NCBI GenBank assembly: GCA_003058495.1
Contig: QBVC01000021.1
Coordinates: forward strand, 1-64,000
Reading direction: 5' to 3'
Source of the DNA: a gamma proteobacterium symbiont of Ctena orbiculata
GTDB taxonomy: Bacteria > Pseudomonadota > Gammaproteobacteria > Chromatiales > Chromatiaceae
DNA: 64,000 nt
The notes under the pieces were generated by a model. That model did no database searches, was not told where the DNA came from, and saw only the letters and a list, made by a program, of their open reading frames with translations. Made by a program: the position numbers and the translations under genes. Below, piece by piece: positions 56,504 to 64,000 of this stretch (positions are counted from its first letter, which is position 1; every line of letters begins with the position of its first letter).

Positions 56504-58108
56504 TTGGATCTAAAAATAGTCATCGCCCAGCTCAATTTTCTTGTCGGCGATATAGAGGGCAATGCGCAACGCATCATCGATGAGGCCCGGGCGCAAGCCG
56601 GCAAGGCCGATGCAGTCGTCTTTCCCGAGTTGGCGCTAACCGGCTATCCACCGGAAGACCTGCTGTTGAGAAACCACTTCATCCAACGGGTGGAGCTGGC
56701 GGTGGCGCATATCCTGTCCCGGGTTCGGGGTATTCACCTGGTGGTGGGCTACCCGCGCCGCCGCGACGGCAGGCTCTACAATGTGGCGGGCGTCTGGCGC
56801 GACGGCGAGGTGCTGGTCGAGTATGAGAAACACAAGCTGCCCAACTACAGCGTCTTCGATGAAAAGCGCTACTTTTCGCCGGGCAGGGAGGCGGTCACGT
56901 TTGATTTGAACGGTGTTCGTATCGGCCTGACTGTCTGCGAGGATATCTGGGAGGTCGAACCCGCCGCCATGAGCCGCGCCGCGGGCGCCCAGCTGCTGCT
57001 CAATATCAACGCCTCCCCCTTTCATATCGGCAAGGCGCCGGAGCGCGAGGAGCTGGTGCAGAGCCGCGCCCGCGAGAACAACTTTCCCATCCTCTATGTC
57101 AATCTGGTAGGGGGGCAGGATGAGCTGGTGTTCGATGGGGGTTCATTCATGGTGGATGCCGAGGGAGAACTCACCGAACGCCTGCCATTCTTCGACGAGA
57201 CCAGCAAAATCATCGATCTCTCCCCGGGGGGCGAGGCGACGTCGGGGATCACGCCGCTCCTGTCCGAGGAGGAGCGGGTCTACCGGGCCCTGGTCACCGG
57301 GGTGAGGGATTATGTGCGCAAGAACGGCTTCAACGGGGCCATCATCGGGCTCTCCGGCGGGGTCGACTCGGCGCTGACCCTGGCGATTGCGGTGGACGCC
57401 CTGGGCGCGGACCAGGTGGAAGTGGTGATGATGCCCTCGCGCTACACCGCGGAGATGAGCAACCAGGACGCGATCGCAGAGGCCGAGCTGCTGGGCGTGG
57501 AGTACCGGTCGATCCCGATCGAGCCCGCCTTCAATGCCTTCCTGGAGATGCTGGCGGAGGCGTTCGCCGGCAGGCCGGTGGACGTGACAGAGGAGAATAT
57601 CCAGGCACGCTGCCGAGGCATCATACTGATGGCGATCAGCAACAAAAAAGGGCGCATTCTGCTCACCACCGGCAATAAGAGCGAGATGTCGGTGGGCTAC
57701 GCAACCCTCTACGGCGACATGGCCGGCGGTTTTGCCCCGATCAAGGATGTGCCGAAGACCCTGGTCTATCGCCTCTGCCGCTATCGCAACAGCATTGCCG
57801 AGGTGATCCCCGAAAGGGTGCTGGAGAGGCCCCCGTCGGCGGAACTGGCGCCGGATCAGAGGGATAGCGACTCGCTGCCTGACTACCCGCTCCTCGACCA
57901 AATCCTCGAACGATATGTCGAGCAGGATCAATCGGTTACGGAGATCGTTGCCGCGGGATTCGAGGCGAGTACGGTGCAGCGGGTGATCGGCATGGTGGAT
58001 CGCAACGAGTACAAGCGGCGCCAGGCGCCACCCGGTATCAAGATCACCCGGCGCGCCTACGGACGCGACCGGCGCTATCCGCTCACCTGGTCCAAGCGCT
58101 CGGGTTGA
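56504..58108 (+). CDS. nadE: glutamine-dependent NAD+ synthetase
   Basis: NadE (534 residues) turns deamido-NAD into NAD with glutamine and ATP. The N-terminal nitrilase-type glutaminase domain (1-250) has Glu in VVFPELALTGYPPED, Lys in YEKHKLPNYSVFDE and Cys in IGLTVCEDIWE. The C-terminal synthetase domain has the PP-loop IGLSGGVDSALTL and TTGNKSEMSVGYATLYGDMA. Length fits the two-domain type. Confidence 0.96.
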   Translation: MDLKIVIAQLNFLVGDIEGNAQRIIDEARAQAGKADAVVFPELALTGYPPEDLLLRNHFIQRVELAVAHILSRVRGIHLVVGYPRRRDGRLYNVAGVWRDGEVLVEYEKHKLPNYSVFDEKRYFSPGREAVTFDLNGVRIGLTVCEDIWEVEPAAMSRAAGAQLLLNINASPFHIGKAPEREELVQSRARENNFPILYVNLVGGQDELVFDGGSFMVDAEGELTERLPFFDETSKIIDLSPGGEATSGITPLLSEEERVYRALVTGVRDYVRKNGFNGAIIGLSGGVDSALTLAIAVDALGADQVEVVMMPSRYTAEMSNQDAIAEAELLGVEYRSIPIEPAFNAFLEMLAEAFAGRPVDVTEENIQARCRGIILMAISNKKGRILLTTGNKSEMSVGYATLYGDMAGGFAPIKDVPKTLVYRLCRYRNSIAEVIPERVLERPPSAELAPDQRDSDSLPDYPLLDQILERYVEQDQSVTEIVAAGFEASTVQRVIGMVDRNEYKRRQAPPGIKITRRAYGRDRRYPLTWSKRSG

Positions 58109-58271
58109 ATCCTATTGGTTTTTTCTCTGTCATATCAGTCAGGTATGAGAGGTATGGCAGTATGTGAGTACTCACTCCAGTATCCGGATCGCAGGCTGAT
58201 CTCCGCAGGCATGGACGCACCACTCAAGGGGGCGTTACAATCGCGGCGAGTTAATCACTGATTTACTATGA

Positions 58272-58637
<366 letters not shown>

Positions 58638-58680
58638 TCCCGGGTCAGGATACCGGCAGGGCCGGGTGGCGCCAGGGTGC

Positions 58681-59457
58681 CTACTCCTGGCCTGCTTCGG
58701 TGTCGGCGGGTCTGTTCAAGCGGCCATTCTCAAGGTTGTGCGCCAAAACCCGCTTTGCGTCGTCGGCAAGCTCGGTCATGCCCAGGCGGCTGTAGGCATC
58801 GATCATGATCTCCAGGGCCGCTTCCACCGCATCGGTGCGTTGAAACTGGGTGACCACACGGTTTGCCCGGTTCGCCGCCGCCAGATAGGCCCCCCGCCGC
58901 ATATAGAAATCCGCTATATGGATCTGGTATTTGGCCATGTTGTTCCTGAGATAGAGCATGCGCTGACGCGCGTCCGCGGAATATTTACTCTTGGGGTAGC
59001 GGCGTACCAGTTCGGCGAAGTCATTGAATGCGTCAAGCGCGGCCCCTGCATCCCTTTCCGAGGGCTCGGAGGGGAGAATGCGGCTGAAAATGCTCTGGTT
59101 TCGATTGTAGTTGACGATGCCTTTCATGTAGTAGGCGTAGTCGACCAAGGGGCTTTGGGGATTTAGCTTGATAAAGCGGTCAGCCGCCGTGATCGCCGAA
59201 TCCGGCTCGCCATTCCTATAGTGGGCATAGATGATGTCGAGCTGTGACTGGGTCGCATAGCGGCCGAAGGGAAAGCGGGCCTGCAGCGCATTATAGTTTT
59301 TGATCGCCTCCTCGTAGTCCCCGTCCGTCAATGCGCCCTTGGCTTCCGAGTAGAATTGGCTGGCACTCCAGTTTTTCGTGAGATCGATCTGGTCCGGCAT
59401 GGAGCAGCTGCTCAACAGCAGGGCGAGGAGGGCGATGATCAATAACTTCCAGTGCAT
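58681..59457 (-). CDS. bamD: outer membrane assembly lipoprotein BamD
   Basis: BamD (258 residues) is the essential lipoprotein partner of BamA. The signal peptide ends with the lipobox LLSSC, followed by TPR repeats over residues about 30-240 (YEEAIKNYNALQARFPFGRY, LVDYAYYMKGIVNYN, RYPKSKYSADARQRMLYLRN). It is divergent from rluD, the usual arrangement in Gammaproteobacteria. Confidence 0.95.
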   Translation of the reverse strand: MHWKLLIIALLALLLSSCSMPDQIDLTKNWSASQFYSEAKGALTDGDYEEAIKNYNALQARFPFGRYATQSQLDIIYAHYRNGEPDSAITAADRFIKLNPQSPLVDYAYYMKGIVNYNRNQSIFSRILPSEPSERDAGAALDAFNDFAELVRRYPKSKYSADARQRMLYLRNNMAKYQIHIADFYMRRGAYLAAANRANRVVTQFQRTDAVEAALEIMIDAYSRLGMTELADDAKRVLAHNLENGRLNRPADTEAGQE

Positions 59458-59603
59458 GATGTATCAATACAGGTGTTTCATGAGACGCTGCAGTATAACG
59501 GAATGCAGTGCTTCGGCATAACCCGCCAACGGCACTGCGCCCGCGCCGGTCGATCAATGGTCTTTGTAAAACGGCGATCTCAATGTGACAATATGGATTA
59601 CCT

Positions 59604-60575
59604 ATGTCGGACGCCAGCCCCATTGACAAAGTTCCTCCCCGCTCAGTGGTGATCCCCGCGGAATGCGCGGGCAGCCGTCTCGACCAGGTACTCTCCGATC
59701 AGTTTCCCGAATACTCCCGCAGCCGCCTGCAGCAGTGGATAAAGCTGGGCCTGGTCGAGCTGGATGGCGCCCCCTGCAAGGCGAAGCAGCGGATCCACGG
59801 CGGCGAGCTGATCAACCTCCGCCCCTTACCCCAGGAGGAGGTCGATGACGAGGCCCAGGCGATCGATCTGGATATCCTCTACGAGGACGCGCAGCTGCTG
59901 GTGATCAACAAACCGCCGGGGTTGGTGATGCATCCCGCCGCGGGGAATCCGGACGGGACCCTGCTGAACGGTCTTCTCAACCACCACCGGCCGCTGCAGC
60001 AGATCCCCAGGGCCGGGATCGTGCATCGCCTCGACAAGGAGACCAGCGGCCTGCTGGTGGTGGCGAAGACCCTGCAGTCCCAGCATGCACTGGTTGAACA
60101 GTTGCAGGCGCGGCGGGTGAAGCGGGAGTATCTGGCCATCGTGCTGGGCCAGATGATCGCCGGGGGTACGGTCGACGCCCCCATCGGTCGGCATCCGGTC
60201 AACCGCCTGCGCATGGCGGTCAATGAGGGTGGCAAGCAGGCGGTCACCCACTATCGAATCGAGCGGCGCTTCCCTGCCCATACCCTGTTGCGGGTCAGGT
60301 TGGAGACCGGTCGAACCCATCAGATACGGGTTCACATGCACCACATACGCCATCCCCTGCTGGGTGATCCCCTCTACGGGGGGCGCCTGAAACTCCCTGC
60401 GGGCATCGGCGATGGGTTGCGATCGGCGCTGCAGGCCTTCAGGCGCCAGGCACTGCATGCCACCCGGCTCGAGCTGCTCCACCCGGAGAGCGGGGAGCCG
60501 GTTTCATGGGAGGCGCCGCTGCCCCCCGACATGCGCCGTCTGATCGACCTTCTGGCCGGGGATGCGAAGGCATGA
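59604..60575 (+). CDS. rluD: 23S rRNA pseudouridine synthase RluD
   Basis: RluD (323 residues) makes pseudouridines 1911, 1915 and 1917 of helix 69. It has an S4 domain (about 20-75; AGSRLDQVLSDQFPEYSRSR) and the catalytic motif with Asp in IVHRLDKETSGLLVVAKT. The C-terminal RLETGRTHQIRVHMHHIRHP is also diagnostic. It overlaps pgeF by four bases. Confidence 0.96.
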   Translation: MSDASPIDKVPPRSVVIPAECAGSRLDQVLSDQFPEYSRSRLQQWIKLGLVELDGAPCKAKQRIHGGELINLRPLPQEEVDDEAQAIDLDILYEDAQLLVINKPPGLVMHPAAGNPDGTLLNGLLNHHRPLQQIPRAGIVHRLDKETSGLLVVAKTLQSQHALVEQLQARRVKREYLAIVLGQMIAGGTVDAPIGRHPVNRLRMAVNEGGKQAVTHYRIERRFPAHTLLRVRLETGRTHQIRVHMHHIRHPLLGDPLYGGRLKLPAGIGDGLRSALQAFRRQALHATRLELLHPESGEPVSWEAPLPPDMRRLIDLLAGDAKA

Positions 60576-61303
60576 TCAGCCTGCTGTGGCCTGCCTGGCC
60601 GGCGCCTGCCAACGTGCGGGCGGTAATGACGACCCGGCAGGGTGGCTCCAGTGCGGGACCCTACGCCGGTCTGAACCTGGCAGGTCACGTGGGTGACGAT
60701 CCGGCCTGCGTGGCGCAAAACAGGGCGCTGATCGCCCGCGAATGCGGCCTGCCCGAGGATCCGTTCTGGCTCGAGCAGGTGCATGGCACCCGGGTGGTCT
60801 CGCCGCGGAGCGCCGATCCGGGATGCCGGGCCGATGCGGTCCATAGCGACATGCCCGGGGTGGTCTGCGCGGTGCTCACCGCCGACTGCCTGCCGCTGCT
60901 GATCACCGATCGAATGGGCAGAGAGGTCTGTGCCGTGCATGCGGGGTGGCGGGGATTGGCCGCGGGGGTGATCGAAAACGCCATAGCGCGCTTCAGCAGT
61001 CCCGCGGGGGAGCTGTTGGTCTGGCTCGGAGCGGCGATAGGGCCGGCCGCATTCGAGGTCGGTGCTGAGGTCCGGGATGCCTTTATCGGGCATCACTCGG
61101 CGAGCGACCGGCTCTTCACCCCCAACCGTGCGGACCACTGGCTGGCCGATATCTACGGCCTGGCGCGCCTGCGTCTCGCGGATGCCGGTGTCGGCTTTGT
61201 CTGTGGCGGCGATTACTGTACCTTGACCCAGGATGAGCTCTTCTTCTCCTACCGGCGCGATGGCGTGACCGGCCGCATGGCTGCATTGATCTGGCTTGAG
61301 TAG
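60572..61303 (+). CDS. pgeF: PgeF/YfiH multicopper-oxidase-domain protein
   Basis: The 243-residue protein has WLEQVHGTRVVSP, VCAVLTADCLPLLITDR and CAVHAGWRGLAAGVIENA, the motifs of YfiH/DUF152 proteins, which act as purine nucleoside phosphorylases and edit cell-wall precursors. The length equals E. coli YfiH. The ATG at 60572 overlaps the rluD stop as ATGA. Confidence 0.94.
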   Translation: MISLLWPAWPAPANVRAVMTTRQGGSSAGPYAGLNLAGHVGDDPACVAQNRALIARECGLPEDPFWLEQVHGTRVVSPRSADPGCRADAVHSDMPGVVCAVLTADCLPLLITDRMGREVCAVHAGWRGLAAGVIENAIARFSSPAGELLVWLGAAIGPAAFEVGAEVRDAFIGHHSASDRLFTPNRADHWLADIYGLARLRLADAGVGFVCGGDYCTLTQDELFFSYRRDGVTGRMAALIWLE

Positions 61304-61389
61304 CGTGCCACAGTGGTCGTCTCTGGACGGAGAGCGGGTGCTCAATTACCCTGATTGCGGAAATCCCGCTACCTATTTGAGGAGTCATA

Positions 61390-61908
61390 ATGAATTGGCA
61401 GATGCTGACCCTGGTGGGTGAAGACCAACCGGGAATCGTTGCCCGGGTGACCGATGCCCTCTATCGCGGCGGCTGTACCCTGGGCGAGACTTCAATGATC
61501 CGCCTGGGCGGCAATTTCACCATCATGATGATGGTGGACGGGGGACAGAGTGAGCAGGCGCTGGAATCCCTGATTGCCCCCGTGGCCGATCAACTGCAGC
61601 TGAAATTTCACCTCGATTCCATGCATGGCGGCCTGCACCGGCATCGGGTACCCAACTACCAGGTCAGGGTCAATGGCGCCGACAGGGCCGGTATCGTGGC
61701 CATGGTGACCGGTGCGCTTGCCGAATGCGGCTTCAATATCCTCGAGTTGGCTTCAGACGTGGTTGGCGATTCGGCCAAGCCTGTCTACATCATGACCATC
61801 CAGGGGTATGCGGAAGCGGAGATGGAACGACTTGAAGCGGCGCTCAAGCCCCTTGCGGCGGAAGAGATCGATGTCCATGTCTCGGCAATTGAAACCCTGA
61901 TCGGCTGA
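61390..61908 (+). CDS. GcvR-like ACT-domain protein
   Basis: The 172-residue protein is two ACT domains (about 5-80 and 92-165): LVGEDQPGIVARVTDALYRG and VRVNGADRAGIVAMVTGALAE. GcvR represses the glycine cleavage genes with GcvA in enterics; here the role is by similarity only. It is three bases before the peptide deformylase gene. Confidence 0.85.
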   Translation: MNWQMLTLVGEDQPGIVARVTDALYRGGCTLGETSMIRLGGNFTIMMMVDGGQSEQALESLIAPVADQLQLKFHLDSMHGGLHRHRVPNYQVRVNGADRAGIVAMVTGALAECGFNILELASDVVGDSAKPVYIMTIQGYAEAEMERLEAALKPLAAEEIDVHVSAIETLIG

Positions 61909-61911
61909 CCC

Positions 61912-62427
61912 ATGGCGATATTGGAAATCCTGAAGCTGCCGGATCCCAGGCTCAAGGAGATGGCTGAGGAGGTGAACCGTTTCGACGAGGAGCTCAAGGC
62001 CTTTATCGCCGATCTCGAGGAGACGAGGCAGACGGGGCCGGCCGCCGTCGGTATCGCGGCACCCCAGGTGGGGCGGGGGCAGCGCATCGTGATCCTGGAT
62101 TGCTCAACGACGAAAAAGCCGGTGGAGAACCACGGCCACCTGGTTCTGGTCAATCCGGAGATCATCGAATGGGAAGGCTTCGAGCTCGGACGCGAAGGCT
62201 GTCTTTCGGTGCCCGATTACACCGGGAATGTGATCCGCGCGGAACGCATCAAGGTGCGGTTCCAGGATCCCCAGGGTGAACATCACGAATTCGAGATGGT
62301 GGGTTTCGAGGCACGGGCCCTGCAGCACGAGGTGGATCACCTCGACGGCATACTCTTCATCGATCGCCTGGTGAGCCGGCGCACCGATCTGTTTCAACGC
62401 AAGGTCTATCAGAAGGGCAGTAAATAG
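61912..62427 (+). CDS. def: peptide deformylase
   Basis: This 171-residue metalloenzyme removes the formyl group from new proteins. The three motifs are VGIAAPQVG (residues about 46-54), EGCLSVPDY with the cysteine ligand and QHEVDHLDGILFID with HExxH. No fmt gene is beside it, which is unlike the common def-fmt pair, so it may be a second deformylase. Confidence 0.93.
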   Translation: MAILEILKLPDPRLKEMAEEVNRFDEELKAFIADLEETRQTGPAAVGIAAPQVGRGQRIVILDCSTTKKPVENHGHLVLVNPEIIEWEGFELGREGCLSVPDYTGNVIRAERIKVRFQDPQGEHHEFEMVGFEARALQHEVDHLDGILFIDRLVSRRTDLFQRKVYQKGSK

Positions 62428-62443
62428 ATAGACGCTTTAAGCA

Positions 62444-63130
62444 GTGAATACATCTATCCAGATCCTATTGCTAATCCTCTTGGTCTTGGTCTTGGCCTTC
62501 TTGAACAGGCGCTGCCGCGAGGCGCAACGGGCCGACTGGGGCGCATCCTGGCTCAACTGGCTGGATGGATTCAATCGCCTCTACTGCCGCAGCTACCACC
62601 GCCTGCCGCAGGTGGAGATACCGCTGCCTGAAACCGGGGGGGCGATTCTGGTGGCGAATCACATCTCCGGGCTCGACCCGTTGCTGATGCTGGCATCGAG
62701 CAGCCGGCCGCTGCGCTTTATCATCGCCCGGGAGCAGTTTGAGCGCTTCGGCCTGCAGTGGCTGTTCCGCGCCGTGGGCTGTATCCCGGTGGATCGGGAG
62801 AATTCACCGGAAAAGGCGATGCGCCAGGCGATCAAGGCACTGCGTGACGGCGAGATCATCGCACTCTTTCCCCATGGCAAGATCCATCTCGACAGCGATC
62901 CGCCGCGCAAGATCAAGGCCGGGGCCGCACGCCTGGCCTCGCTCACGGGCAGTCCCCTGATCCCTTTGCGCATCAGTGGAGTGAGCGCTCAGGGCGGCGT
63001 CATGCTCCCGGTTTTCCTCCGCGGTCATGCCCGGATCCAGCTGCTCCCCGTGATAGAGGTGGGTGATCGATCGCCGGACAGTTTGAATCAATTGATTCAA
63101 CAGACCCTGGATCGCATCCCCCCGCAATGA
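62444..63130 (+). CDS. PlsC-type lysophospholipid acyltransferase
   Basis: The 228-residue protein begins with a membrane helix (IQILLLILLVLVLAFL) and has the NHx4D motif in VANHISGLDPLLML. The next blocks are RAVGCIPVDRENSPEKAMRQ and LFPHGKIHLDSDPP, where most PlsC proteins have FPEGTR. It probably moves an acyl chain to a lysolipid acceptor in the inner membrane. The start is GTG with a short spacing from def. Confidence 0.85.
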   Translation: MNTSIQILLLILLVLVLAFLNRRCREAQRADWGASWLNWLDGFNRLYCRSYHRLPQVEIPLPETGGAILVANHISGLDPLLMLASSSRPLRFIIAREQFERFGLQWLFRAVGCIPVDRENSPEKAMRQAIKALRDGEIIALFPHGKIHLDSDPPRKIKAGAARLASLTGSPLIPLRISGVSAQGGVMLPVFLRGHARIQLLPVIEVGDRSPDSLNQLIQQTLDRIPPQ

Positions 63131-63202
63131 AGATCTGGCCACCTGTATACGCAGCAAGTATGATTGTGCGTTGTTTCGAGTAGGGTCTCCAAAGGTCTAA
63201 CA

Positions 63203-64000
63203 ATGAAAGTTACTGTTTTTGGTTCGGGGTATGTAGGTTTGGTTACAGGGGCCTGTCTGGCCGAGGTCGGCAACGATGTCATCTGTATGGATGTGGACGA
63301 GCGGAAGATAGCGATGCTCAAGCAGGGCGGGATCCCGATCTACGAACCCGGCCTTGAGGCCATGGTGGAGCGCAATGCCAAGGCGGGCAGACTGAATTTC
63401 ACCACCGATGCAGCTGAAGCCGTGGCCCATGGACTGTTCCAATTCATCGCCGTCGGCACGCCGCCTGACGAGGATGGATCCGCCGACCTGCAGTATGTCC
63501 TCGCGGTGGCCCGTTCGATCGCGGAGCACATGGATGACTATCGCATTATCGTGGACAAATCCACCGTACCCGTGGGTACCGCGGACAAGGTGAAGGCGCG
63601 CATCAATGAAACCCTGAGTGAGCAGGGAAAACAGCTCGAGTTCGACGTGGTCTCCAATCCGGAGTTTCTCAAGGAGGGCGCCGCCCTCGATGATTTCATG
63701 AAACCCGACAGGATCATCATCGGTACCGACAACCCGAGGACCACCGAACTGCTGCGTGCGCTCTACACCCCTTTCAACAGAAATCACGATCGCCTGATCG
63801 CCATGGATGTCCGCTCCGCCGAACTGACCAAGTATGCCGCCAATGCGATCCTGGCGACCAAGATCAGTTTCATGAACGAGCTCTCCAACCTGGCGGAGAG
63901 GCTGGGTGCCGATATCGAGCAGGTGCGCCACGGCATAGGCGCGGATACCCGGATCGGTTATGACTTCATCTATCCGGGCTGCGGTTACGGCGGTTCCTGT
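63203..64000 (+). CDS. ugd: UDP-glucose 6-dehydrogenase (partial)
   Basis: The gene runs past the window end. The 266 residues seen start with the NAD-binding [20 protein letters not shown], then [50 protein letters not shown], and stop in [10 protein letters not shown] at the catalytic cysteine. The enzyme oxidises UDP-glucose to UDP-glucuronate for polysaccharide synthesis. Confidence 0.96.
   Translation, partial: MKVTVFGSGYVGLVTGACLAEVGNDVICMDVDERKIAMLKQGGIPIYEPGLEAMVERNAKAGRLNFTTDAAEAVAHGLFQFIAVGTPPDEDGSADLQYVLAVARSIAEHMDDYRIIVDKSTVPVGTADKVKARINETLSEQGKQLEFDVVSNPEFLKEGAALDDFMKPDRIIIGTDNPRTTELLRALYTPFNRNHDRLIAMDVRSAELTKYAANAILATKISFMNELSNLAERLGADIEQVRHGIGADTRIGYDFIYPGCGYGGSC

Overview
The window is one contiguous stretch of a GC-rich gammaproteobacterial chromosome. 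The ribosomal protein order, PilS/PilR with PilBCD, RluD-PgeF, BamD, GlnB, AmpD/AmpE and ClpB all point to Gammaproteobacteria. A DsrC/TusE-family protein, MTH1187 and HugZ-like proteins and the style of the intergenic repeats suggest a sulfur-oxidising Chromatiales-type lineage; that placement is inference. Coding density is high. I found no tRNA, rRNA, CRISPR array, integrase or intact insertion sequence.

Layout. 1-13,852: the 3' end of tuf runs directly into the S10, spc and alpha ribosomal operons (rpsJ to rplQ, with secY, rpmJ and rpoA), closed by a strong terminator; likely internal promoters lie before rpsH and rpsM. 14,056-18,372: a membrane-anchored AraC regulator, a lipoprotein serine hydrolase, a cytochrome b561-type protein, a SpoU methyltransferase and a 28-residue membrane microprotein. 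18,518-22,985 (minus strand): a tightly packed operon with two DUF1538 membrane proteins, a PII-like protein, a CBS-pair protein, AmpD, AmpE and a histidine phosphatase. 23,494-27,415: DUF1631 protein, FKBP isomerase, nadC and a small flagellar-rod-like protein. 27,567-30,969: an EgtB/SenA-like protein that has lost its metal-binding histidines, a single-cysteine DsrC/TusE protein, a HugZ-like protein, a MTH1187 protein and a GlsB-type membrane protein. 31,025-37,835: MscS channel, TSP3-OmpA protein, then a signalling set of OmpR-type regulator, LysM-FecR protein and CHASE2 histidine kinase. 37,916-42,789: ilvD, an unknown lipoprotein, a Crp/Fnr regulator and purK-purE. 42,790-46,148: clpB with a sigma-32 promoter, flanked on both sides by repeat-rich modules bounded by GTCCGCAAA/TTTGCGGAC inverted repeats. 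46,149-56,351 (minus strand): coaE and the type IV pilus cluster pilD-pilC-pilB, two pilins, pilR-pilS and a small zinc-ribbon protein. 56,504-64,000: nadE, glnB, bamD, rluD-pgeF, a GcvR-like ACT protein, def, an acyltransferase and the start of a UDP-glucose dehydrogenase gene, cut by the window edge at its catalytic cysteine.

How parts work together. The pilus cluster is the clearest self-contained system: both pilin genes have almost identical sigma-54 promoters, PilS/PilR is next to them, and a near-ideal CRP/Vfr site and a TGTCA/TGACA cluster lie in the gap between pilR and the second pilin. The three genes at 32,921-37,835 look like a complete envelope-sensing circuit. The DUF1538/PII/CBS set looks like a regulated membrane transporter of unknown substrate joined to peptidoglycan-recycling genes. 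The least explained items are the degenerate EgtB-like protein, the 28-residue microprotein and the cloverleaf-like 37-bp inverted repeat upstream of clpB.
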